From Desulfitibacter sp. BRH_c19 (GTDB lineage: Bacteria; Bacillota; DSM-16504; Desulfitibacterales; Desulfitibacteraceae), in assembly GCA_001515945.1 (NCBI GenBank), contig LOER01000026.1, positions 270,821 to 334,820 on the forward strand: a stretch of 64,000 nucleotides of DNA, given 5' to 3'. Positions 53,336 through 60,486 of the stretch are shown here, one piece after another. Below the pieces are notes generated by a model. The model ran no database searches. It worked only from the letters and a program-made list of their open reading frames with translations, and was not told where the DNA came from. Every line of letters begins with the position of its first letter. Within the stretch, counting starts at the first letter, position 1. The position numbers were made by a program, and so were the translations under genes.

Positions 53336-53440
53336 CCATTTTTTTAAAGGGTTTTGTTTTTTTTTGGAGAATTGTGGTCATATTAGTGAATTAAGTATAA
53401 TTCTCTTAAAGGACAAGCTTTAGGCAGAAAGGAGATAAAT

Positions 53441-54469
53441 ATGTTTGGCTGGGGTACTGATATAGGCGTAGATTTAGGCACTGCTACTGTTTTAGTTTTT
53501 GTAAAGGGACAGGGAATTGTTTTAAATGAACCTTCAGTTGTGGCAATTGACAAAAAAACGGGACAGATATTTGCCGTTGGAGAAGCTGCACGAAAGATGC
53601 TTGGGAGAACACCCGGTAACATTGTAGCAATTAGACCCTTAAAAGAAGGAGTCATTGCTGATTATGATTCAACAGAAAGAATGCTAAGGTATTTCATTCA
53701 AAAGGCATGTGGCAAAAGATTTTTCTTCAAACCAAGGGTAATGGTTTGTATCCCATCAGGAGTGACTGGGGTGGAAGAAAGGGCAGTTAGAGAGGCAGCA
53801 ATGCAGGCTGGTGCAAGGCAGGCATATCTAATAGAAGAACCTATGGCTGCTGCTTTAGGTGCAGGACTAGATATATCCGATGCTAATGGCACTATGGTTG
53901 TAGACATTGGTGGTGGCACCACAGATGTTGCTGTACTATCTCTAGGTGGTATAGTTTGTTCTAAGTCACTACGAGTAGGTGGCGACAAGTTTGACGAGGC
54001 CATAGTTCGTTATATACGTAGAGAGTTTAACCTTATGATAGGTGAAAGAAGTGCAGAAGAGCTTAAAATACAAATTGGTACTGCCTATTCCAAAAGCCCA
54101 AGATACGAAACATCAATGGACGTAAGAGGAAGAGATTTAGTGACAGGACTTCCAAAAACATTATCCATTACAGGTAAGCAAATGCACCAGGCAATTTTAG
54201 AACCTGTAGAAAGTATAGTTGCAGGCGTTAAAGAAGTACTTGAAAAAACCCCTCCCGAACTTTCTTCAGATATTATAAATAAAGGTGTCGTAATGACCGG
54301 TGGTGGCGCTATGCTTCATGGTTTAGATGAACTTCTAGTTGAAGAAACGGGACTTCCCATCCACCTTGCAGATGACCCCATTACTTGCGTAGCCTTAGGT
54401 ACAGGTAAAGCCTTACAGATGCTAGATGTATTAAAGGATACCGGAATGGTATCAAAAGGATTGGTCTAG
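53441..54469 (+). CDS. mbl: MreB/Mbl-family cell-shape actin
   Basis: 342 residues with the bacterial actin fold. The phosphate loop GVDLGTATVLVF (about 9-20), GVIADYDSTERML, the second phosphate loop VDIGGGTTDVAVLSLGG (about 153-169) and GVVMTGGGAMLHGL are present. It forms membrane filaments that guide peptidoglycan synthesis. Position after spoIIID matches mbl. AGAAAGGAGATAAAT precedes the ATG. Confidence 0.94.
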   Translation: MFGWGTDIGVDLGTATVLVFVKGQGIVLNEPSVVAIDKKTGQIFAVGEAARKMLGRTPGNIVAIRPLKEGVIADYDSTERMLRYFIQKACGKRFFFKPRVMVCIPSGVTGVEERAVREAAMQAGARQAYLIEEPMAAALGAGLDISDANGTMVVDIGGGTTDVAVLSLGGIVCSKSLRVGGDKFDEAIVRYIRREFNLMIGERSAEELKIQIGTAYSKSPRYETSMDVRGRDLVTGLPKTLSITGKQMHQAILEPVESIVAGVKEVLEKTPPELSSDIINKGVVMTGGGAMLHGLDELLVEETGLPIHLADDPITCVALGTGKALQMLDVLKDTGMVSKGLV

Positions 54470-54492
54470 TCTAGTAAAATATCAGAAAAGAC

Positions 54493-54528
54493 TAAGTCAG
54501 TTATCGGTCATGATAACTGGCTTTTTTA
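54493..54528 (+). terminator. Intrinsic terminator after mbl
   Basis: AAGTCAGTTATC and GATAACTGGCTT pair with one G-T, 6-nt loop, then TTTTTA. Confidence 0.85.
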
Positions 54529-54593
54529 GATGTATTTATCTCTTCGAAATATCCCATACTAACTACTAACAGTCTATTACCAAGGAGAATTAT

Positions 54594-55592
54594 ATGAGAA
54601 AATTTTTCTTTATACTTGCCATTTTTCTAATTGTTCCCGCGCTTTTACCTACGACGTCCGGCACGTTGTACAACAGGGGACATTCCTTCCTTACAGAATC
54701 GCATTGGTTTCAGAAGGTGTTTCCCTATAACTCTGACAGAAATGACGTGATAGATGAAGAAAAGTCTATTTTACCTGAATATAGTTTGCCCGAAAATCAG
54801 GAAGAAAGTAAATTACAAGAATATGATATAAAAATTGAAGTAGACGTAATTGAAGACAGCGCTTCGCCAGAAGCTCAAGAAAAAGAGCCTAAGCAAAAAT
54901 TTCCTGTCCAATTTAAGCCACCTGCTGATCCAATAAAACAGAAACCGCTTCCCAAAAGAAACAAGGAAACAGATAACCTAAATATCTTATTTATAGGTGC
55001 TGACAAGGACAAGTTATTAATGACAGCAATATACAGCATAGATTATAAGGATAAAAAGGAGAACCTTAAATCTGGGAGTGTTTTTTTCCACAACAATACA
55101 TATATAGAATACAATGGACAACGCTATACCCTTCAAGGACTTTATAAGCAGCATTCAGAAAAGGACTATGGATATATGCTGGTGGATATATTAGAGGAGT
55201 TACTTGAAATAGAAATTGCTTACCATGTACATATGGATAAAGCAGTTCTAAAAGAGGCAAATAAAATCCTTGATCCTATAATAGTTGATGACCAAAGAAT
55301 TAACCTGGAAGACATCTTTGAAATGCCTGCAACTGATCAGGACCAGGCGGTATTAGGTCAACTAATGGAGCAGTTCACCAGACCAACAACCTATTTTTAC
55401 AAGCTTCCTGCCCTGGTTATTAAATCATCTCGATATATAGATACAGATTTTCCTTTGACACCAGAAAACCTCTTACTCCATTTTAGAATAGCTAGGGGAG
55501 TGAATATGGATGATATAGAAAAAATAATTCTTGATAAAAATATCTCCGAAGATATTTTAAAAGATGTAATCTATAAAATCACCACCCAATAA
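54594..55592 (+). CDS. Divergent LytR-CpsA-Psr-like exported protein
   Basis: 332 residues with an N-terminal signal or anchor (about 2-20). Residues 40-120 are acidic and proline-rich, a likely wall-spanning linker. From about 125 the chain resembles an LCP domain: LNILFIGADKDKLLMTAIYS aligns with the LCP opening, and YHVHMDKAVLKEANKILDPI with the middle. The arginine-rich catalytic motifs (SIPRDTR, YxRxR) are absent, so it is probably not an active ligase. Two normal LCP genes follow downstream, which supports a shared process. Confidence 0.6.
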   Translation: MRKFFFILAIFLIVPALLPTTSGTLYNRGHSFLTESHWFQKVFPYNSDRNDVIDEEKSILPEYSLPENQEESKLQEYDIKIEVDVIEDSASPEAQEKEPKQKFPVQFKPPADPIKQKPLPKRNKETDNLNILFIGADKDKLLMTAIYSIDYKDKKENLKSGSVFFHNNTYIEYNGQRYTLQGLYKQHSEKDYGYMLVDILEELLEIEIAYHVHMDKAVLKEANKILDPIIVDDQRINLEDIFEMPATDQDQAVLGQLMEQFTRPTTYFYKLPALVIKSSRYIDTDFPLTPENLLLHFRIARGVNMDDIEKIILDKNISEDILKDVIYKITTQ

Positions 55593-55593
55593 G

Positions 55594-55640
55594 AAAGCCC
55601 CAGTTCACGCTAAAAATGAACTGAGGCTTATTTGTTGTGT
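55594..55640 (+). terminator. Intrinsic terminator
   Basis: AAGCCCCAGTTCA pairs with TGAACTGAGGCTT with one mismatch, followed by ATTTGTTG. It starts 4 bp after the preceding stop. Confidence 0.72.
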
Positions 55641-55650
55641 AGATTTAAAA

Positions 55651-55692
55651 GCTCTTATTCTGAATTCTGTATTCTGACTCCTGAATTCTATC
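55651..55692. repeat. Heptad repeat
   Basis: TCTTATTCTGAATTCTGTAT followed by TCTGACTCCTGAATTCTA: seven-base periodicity as at the other sites. Confidence 0.65.
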
Positions 55693-55697
55693 TTTCC

Positions 55698-55862
55698 TTA
55701 AAGTGCCGCTCTTTTTGGTGAGTGATTATTTGAATAGTTAAGCTCTTCTTCTAAATCCATAATCTCAACTAGAATTCTCACCTTATCAGTACTTTTGGCA
55801 TAATGGTAATCCTTCAAAAGATTATTTCTTTTAGACTCGAGATAATTTGGCCTTTTTGTCAT
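55698..55862 (-). CDS. Small uncharacterised protein (54 residues)
   Basis: A minus-strand frame begins MTKRPNYLESKRNNLLKDYH and ends HSPKRAAL. Its ATG is preceded by AAAGGAAGTGACAAGG. It is charged, with basic ends and an acidic centre (EIMDLEEEL), and predicted helical. No family is recognised. The frame, ribosome site and the otherwise empty 480-bp gap support it as real, but length alone gives little statistical weight. Upstream to 56071 is very AT-rich with a TATACT box on the minus strand near 55960. Confidence 0.5.
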   Translation of the reverse strand: MTKRPNYLESKRNNLLKDYHYAKSTDKVRILVEIMDLEEELNYSNNHSPKRAAL

Positions 55863-56071
55863 CCTTGTCACTTCCTTTCATCAGTAGAGTTGAATTTTTT
55901 AAATATATTTAAAAACTAATTAAATATATTGAATATTCTCTGTCGACTTTCTGAACTAAGTATAGCACTTAACTTTGTGAAAATAAATACTTTAACAAGA
56001 TAATGCCTTAAGAATACTAGTTTGACAAGAATTTTACCACTAAAAATTCAATTCGCGTTTCGTATAATATA

Positions 56072-56779
56072 TTGCAGGTACACAGTAGAATCGTGTCGAA
56101 TTATTATAAACAGAATTCTGAAGGTTTTTTGCTTCACAGAAAGCAGGTGTTTACTCTGTATAAAAAGCCCTTTATCGTAATATCTCTTTCCATATACATA
56201 GTAATAGTATTGTTAGTTTCTTTTATTGGAAACGCAGTAGGCTCATCAAACCCTGAGCCTGGTAGCCAAGATGATCCCCTTGTAACTAAGTCCTATGTAG
56301 ATAGATATATAAGTGAAAGGATAACTCCCCTTGAAAATACAGTATATAATATGTCTATTGCGGTTGCTCGGCTGGAGAAAACAGTTTTTGAATTAAAAAA
56401 AGGACTTAAGCAGCCAATTAAACTTACAATAAATAATAAAACAGCATCCGTAGGTGAGCAGTCCCACTCATTGGATACTGCACCTTTTACAGTAGATGGA
56501 AGAACAATGGTACCTTTCAGATTTATAGGAGAAGCTTTAGGTGCTGCAGTAGATTGGGAACCTTCTACCAAGACTGTTTCCTATGTTCTAGGTGATACAA
56601 AAATAGAGTTCCCCATCAGTTCCACAACAATAACCATTAATGGAAAAGCAAATAATGTAGATGTCCCAGCCACGCTTGCTAATGGAAGAACTTTTGTTCC
56701 AGTAAGAATGGTGAGTGAGCAGTTAGGTGCCTCAGTAGATTGGAATCCTAATACCAAACAAGTAACTATTATCCCCTAG
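56072..56779 (+). CDS. Exported protein with copper-amine-oxidase N-terminal-like (stalk) domain
   Basis: Up to 235 residues. A membrane helix or signal (KPFIVISLSIYIVIVLLVSFIG) is followed by a short coiled-coil region (about 75-110) and a double repeat: TVDGRTMVPFRFIGEALGAA and LANGRTFVPVRMVSEQLGAS. This is the stalk or CuAO-N-like domain common on surfaces of Clostridia. The start is uncertain: TTG 56072, GTG 56093, TTG 56126 and GTG 56147 are all in frame, and none has an ideal ribosome site. A TATAAT box at about 56061 is too close for the earliest start. Confidence 0.75.
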   Translation: MQVHSRIVSNYYKQNSEGFLLHRKQVFTLYKKPFIVISLSIYIVIVLLVSFIGNAVGSSNPEPGSQDDPLVTKSYVDRYISERITPLENTVYNMSIAVARLEKTVFELKKGLKQPIKLTINNKTASVGEQSHSLDTAPFTVDGRTMVPFRFIGEALGAAVDWEPSTKTVSYVLGDTKIEFPISSTTITINGKANNVDVPATLANGRTFVPVRMVSEQLGASVDWNPNTKQVTIIP

Positions 56780-56889
56780 AACTGGTATGTAAATTGGAAT
56801 ATAAACTATGATATAATATATCGTGAACAATTTAGGAACATTTTACGTCTAATATAAAGAATGCAAAAAACTACTGGAGGTTAACCCAA

Positions 56890-57732
56890 ATGCGTAAGGG
56901 TATTATTATATTTATAATTTTTATGCTGTTTGGTCTGTTGTTCTACTGGTATGACAGTACACAAAAAATAGATATTGGTAATGATGAAGAACCTGAAATA
57001 GAAGAGGATGTAGAAATTGATCCTATGAATGTACTTATTCTAGGACTTGACGTTGAAAAAGGTTCCAGGGGTAGGACGGATTCCATAATGCTTATGAGCT
57101 TTAGGCCCGACAGGGAGGAAGTATACCTCATGTCAATACCTAGAGATACCAGGTTAAAGATCAAGGGAGGCTATGACAAAGTAAATGCTGCCTATGTTTA
57201 TGGTGGAGCAGAACTAACAAGACAAACTATAGAAGACTTTATGGATATAGAGATTGATCATCATATAGTATTCAACTTTGAGGCTTTTGAAACACTTATT
57301 GATTTAGTTGGGGGCATTGAAGTAGATGTTCCTGTGAGCATGAATGTTCCTAGTGAAGGTATTAATTTACAACCAGGAGTTCAGAAATTAGATGGGAAAG
57401 ATGCCTTAGGTTATGCACGTTTTCGCGGTACTAGTGAAGGGGATATCGGAAGGGCAAAGAGACAGCAGGAAATTATTAAGCTTTTATCTGATGAACTGCT
57501 TAAGCCTAAGATGGTTCTAAAAGTGCCTCAGATCATCCAGACAATGACAGAGTATGTTGAGCATGATTTTTCAACAACTGAGCTGATGAAGTTTGGTGCT
57601 GTTGCAGCTAAGGCAAAAAGCAAGCCCATAGAAACTCTTGTACTACCAGGAACAAACCAAAAGTTAGATGGCATATGGTATTATCTTGCCGACGAAAACA
57701 AACTGCCAGAAGTGGCAAAGGAATTCCAGTAA
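56890..57732 (+). CDS. LCP (LytR-CpsA-Psr) family phosphotransferase
   Basis: 280 residues: one N-terminal helix (about 3-21), an acidic linker, and the LCP domain. LCP enzymes move lipid-linked glycopolymers onto peptidoglycan. RGRTDSIMLMSF, SIPRDTRLKI, KVNAAYVYGG and YARFRGTSEGDIGRAKRQQE hold the expected arginines and aspartates. TGGAGGTTAACCCAA precedes the ATG. Paired with a second LCP gene at 57911. Confidence 0.92.
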   Translation: MRKGIIIFIIFMLFGLLFYWYDSTQKIDIGNDEEPEIEEDVEIDPMNVLILGLDVEKGSRGRTDSIMLMSFRPDREEVYLMSIPRDTRLKIKGGYDKVNAAYVYGGAELTRQTIEDFMDIEIDHHIVFNFEAFETLIDLVGGIEVDVPVSMNVPSEGINLQPGVQKLDGKDALGYARFRGTSEGDIGRAKRQQEIIKLLSDELLKPKMVLKVPQIIQTMTEYVEHDFSTTELMKFGAVAAKAKSKPIETLVLPGTNQKLDGIWYYLADENKLPEVAKEFQ

Positions 57733-57743
57733 ATAAATTACTA

Positions 57744-57772
57744 CAATACAGAAACAGAATACAGAAAACAGA
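57744..57772. repeat. Heptad repeat, complementary orientation
   Basis: AATACAGAAACAGAATACAG and AAAACAGAAG: the reverse-strand version of the TCTGTAT heptads, abutting the family C palindrome. Confidence 0.6.
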
Positions 57773-57855
57773 AGCCATGGGGACGGTTCAAGCGTCACCG
57801 AACGAAGAGAAGGTCCGTCAGGGAAGACGATGGAACTGTCCCCGTGGCTGTTTTT
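57773..57855 (+). repeat. REP-like palindrome, family C (double form)
   Basis: AGCCATGGGGACGGTTC (57773-57789) and GAACTGTCCCCGTGGCT (57833-57849) are complementary with two mismatches, enclosing AAGCGTCACC and GGTCCGTCAGG. A T run follows, so it may also terminate transcription. A second copy is at 59896. Confidence 0.75.
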
Positions 57856-57910
57856 AATCTAGGGTTTAAAAAGTTTATTCTGACTTCCGATATTTGAGGT
57901 GACGACTTTG

Positions 57911-58996
57911 GTGAAACGCAAAAAAAGGGGTTTATTAGACAAAATAAAAAGCTTCTTCTGGCAAGACATAGACGAAGACGGCAATCCAATTCGATATGAG
58001 AATGAGGAAGAAGACATTAAGATATATCCCTCGGACCTAGCCTACGAGGATGAGTATCTAGATAATCATACAAATGTAGCAAGTCGTAAGAACAAGCTGG
58101 CCGTTGCAGCTGTTCTTGTTTTTGCTGTCTTTGTTTTTTCATTTAGTGGATATCTCTTTGCCAACCACTTATTCGAAGGGGGTATTGCCCAGGGAGATGA
58201 TGGGAAACCTCTAGATATAGGTGGGCTGTTTACTCCTAAGGACAAAGAGGATAATATAGAAAAGATATTACTTATTGGTACTGATGAAAGACCAGGAGAA
58301 GCATCTAGGGCTGATACAGTAATACTTGCAATTTTAAATACTACAAATCATGAGCTGAAGCTTTTATCAATCCCCAGGGATACTCGTGTAGCAATACCGG
58401 GTCGTGGAACTGATAAGATTAACCATGCTCAAGCCTTTGGAGGGGCAAGGCTCCTAACGGAGACAGTTACTGGATTCCTTGATGTAGAGGTGGATAAATA
58501 CCTCCAGCTTAACTTTAACAGCTTTAGAGAAGTAGTGGATATCCTAGATGGCATAGAATATACCGTTGAAAGCAAAATGTATTATCCAGAAGAAAGCATA
58601 GATTTAAAAGCAGGTGCTCAAAAGCTAAATGGTGATAAAGCACTTCAGTATGTCCGCTACCGTAGTGATGGCAGGGGAGATGTTGGTCGTGTTGAACGTC
58701 AACAGAAGTTCATAACGGAGTTTATAAACCAAAAGCTTAAACTAAAAAATGCACTTAAAATTCCAGAATTAGTAGGGGAAATAAATAGCAGTATAAAGAC
58801 CAATTTAAGTATTGCAGAAATGGTTTCCATTGGTATGGCTATTAAAGAGCTGGAAAGTGAAAAAGTAACCAGCCAAATGATCCCAGGAGAACCGAAATAT
58901 ATAGGTGGAGTTAGTTACTGGATACCCTCGACCCAAAAACTGGATGAGATATTTATTAAGGAGCCGGAAGACAGCACCCAGAATACAGAAGAATAA
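57911..58996 (+). CDS. LCP family phosphotransferase with cytosolic N-terminal extension
   Basis: 361 residues. About 60 charged cytosolic residues precede one helix (about 61-83), then the LCP domain with EASRADTVILAIL, SIPRDTRVAI, DKINHAQAFGG and YVRYRSDGRGDVGRVERQQ. GTG 57911 is the likely start since GAGGTGAC lies 7 nt upstream; the frame begins at 57899 within that site. The final residues PEDSTQNTEE run into a heptad repeat, which may have supplied the last codons. Confidence 0.9.
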   Translation: MKRKKRGLLDKIKSFFWQDIDEDGNPIRYENEEEDIKIYPSDLAYEDEYLDNHTNVASRKNKLAVAAVLVFAVFVFSFSGYLFANHLFEGGIAQGDDGKPLDIGGLFTPKDKEDNIEKILLIGTDERPGEASRADTVILAILNTTNHELKLLSIPRDTRVAIPGRGTDKINHAQAFGGARLLTETVTGFLDVEVDKYLQLNFNSFREVVDILDGIEYTVESKMYYPEESIDLKAGAQKLNGDKALQYVRYRSDGRGDVGRVERQQKFITEFINQKLKLKNALKIPELVGEINSSIKTNLSIAEMVSIGMAIKELESEKVTSQMIPGEPKYIGGVSYWIPSTQKLDEIFIKEPEDSTQNTEE

Positions 58997-59142
58997 AAGA
59001 CTTGCTCTTAAAGCTCTTATTCTGAATGCTGACTCCTGTATTCTGCTCTTAAGTAAGCTCTTATTCTGACTCCTGACTCCTTTTTTATAAAAGGTTTTGC
59101 TTTTAAGGTTTATTCTGACTCCTGTATTCTATATTCTACTAA
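58963..59142. repeat. Long heptad repeat cluster
   Basis: It contains GAATACAGAAGAATAA on the left and three successive right-type blocks, each starting TCTTATTCTGA or TTATTCTGACTCCTG. It overlaps the 3' end of the preceding LCP gene. Confidence 0.7.
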
Positions 59143-59158
59143 GAAGGTGCTGAAATAA

Positions 59159-59884
59159 ATGAAGGTAGATATTCTAGGTTGTCTTGTGGATAGGATAGAC
59201 ATGGATGGAGCTCTTAAAAAGATAGAAGAATTCATCCAATCTGGAAAACCACATCACATAATCACGTTAAATGCTGAAATAATACATAAAGCACAAAGTG
59301 ACCCCAGATTAAAAGAAATTATTAAAGAGGCAGATCTAGTTACACCAGATGGCTCAGGAGTAGTTTGGGCTTCTAATTACCTTAATGCACCAGTACCAGA
59401 AAGGGTAACAGGGATAGACCTAACCCTAAAGCTGGCAGAAATAGCAGCAAAAAAGGGATGGACCTTTTATTTTTATGGAGGTGCCCCCACAGTTGCTGAA
59501 ACTGCTGCGGAAAACCTGCAAAAAAGGTATAATGGTCTAAAAATAGTGGGTACATGTCATGGGTATATATCTGAAACTGATAAAGAAAAACTTCTCAAGG
59601 ATATAAAAGAAAAGAAACCAGACATTCTCCTAGTAGCCCTGGGAGCACCCAGACAAGAGTTTTGGATTAAAGACCACCAAAAAGAACTACAAGTTCCCGT
59701 ATCTATAGGAATAGGGGGAAGTCTTGATGTAATATCAGGCAAAGCTAAAAGAGCACCCATCTTCTTCCAAAAAGCAGGATTAGAGTGGCTCTATCGCCTC
59801 ATAAAAGAACCCCACAGGATAGGCAGAATGACATCCCTACCCAAATTCTCCATCCAAGTGAGGCTAAAAGGCAAAAAGCACTAG
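59159..59884 (+). CDS. tagA: WecG/TagA/CpsF-family glycosyltransferase
   Basis: 241 residues. Members transfer N-acetylmannosaminyl (or a related sugar) from the UDP-sugar to undecaprenyl-PP-GlcNAc, the first linkage step of teichoic acid or secondary wall polymers. ITLNAEIIHKA, VTPDGSGVVWAS, YGGAPTVAE and GAPRQEFWI are all family motifs. It is a peripheral membrane protein. WecB at 32953 could supply UDP-ManNAc, and the LCP enzymes upstream could attach the finished polymer. Confidence 0.9.
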   Translation: MKVDILGCLVDRIDMDGALKKIEEFIQSGKPHHIITLNAEIIHKAQSDPRLKEIIKEADLVTPDGSGVVWASNYLNAPVPERVTGIDLTLKLAEIAAKKGWTFYFYGGAPTVAETAAENLQKRYNGLKIVGTCHGYISETDKEKLLKDIKEKKPDILLVALGAPRQEFWIKDHQKELQVPVSIGIGGSLDVISGKAKRAPIFFQKAGLEWLYRLIKEPHRIGRMTSLPKFSIQVRLKGKKH

Positions 59885-59895
59885 TCAGAAGCCAG

Positions 59896-59975
59896 AAGTC
59901 ATAGGGACGGTTCAAGCGTCACCGTAGCAAAGCGAAGGTCCGTCAGGGGAGACCAAGGAACTGTCCCTGTGGTTG
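59896..59975 (+). repeat. REP-like palindrome, family C (double form)
   Basis: AGTCATAGGGACGGTTC on the left and GAACTGTCCCTGTGGTT on the right, with AAGCGTCACC and GGTCCGTCAGG inside, matching 57773-57855. Both copies follow an envelope gene. Confidence 0.75.
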
Positions 59976-60486
59976 ATCTAAGACTTCAGAAGTTTTTACT
60001 GACTCCTGTATTCTTTTTTAATAATAAGCAGGAATTATTTGTATGTTTGTCTAATACAATAAGTTGGAAGATTTTTCTTAGTTTTCTTCTGAATTCTGTA
60101 TTCTGAATTACTTAAAAAAACATGAAAAAACTTTGAAGTTTTTTGAAGGGATAACCGACCCAACCTGCGTATTAAATAGTGTAGGACAAAATACATAACT
60201 TAGGTTTTAAAAAGATTGTGTTTTGACCCAAACGACGATAGTTAACAGAATAAGGTTTGTAGAATTTCAGGTTCTCCTGAATTCTGACTCCTGACTTCTG
60301 CTCTACTATATACCCTTTAGGTTAATATGCTGAATGCGAGAATAATTAATATTGAGGGGAGTGATGTTTCACATAAGAAACATTCAAATGTACTTATCTT
60401 TTCAATAACCGTCTTGTTGCAATAGTGGAAAAACCGGAGCAAGAGAAAACGTTCTTTGAAAACACAAAAGGGGGAAATAAAAAGAT
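59976..60486. other. Long leader region of the S-layer gene with heptad repeats
   Basis: Heptad blocks at 59988-60014, 60080-60113 and 60258-60303. Further on, ATGTTTC (60364-60370) pairs with GAAACAT (60377-60383). The long untranslated stretch would suit a stable, highly expressed S-layer mRNA, but I cannot assign a promoter with confidence. No gene is seen. Confidence 0.45.

Noticed and set aside
57675..57857. A 60-residue frame after the first LCP gene
   Set aside because: Half lies within the LCP gene and half in the family C palindrome; it is a repeat artefact.
58963..60303. Possible CRISPR array in the repeated intergenic stretches
   Set aside because: Repeats are 7-bp, degenerate and lack spacers of regular length; no cas genes are present.
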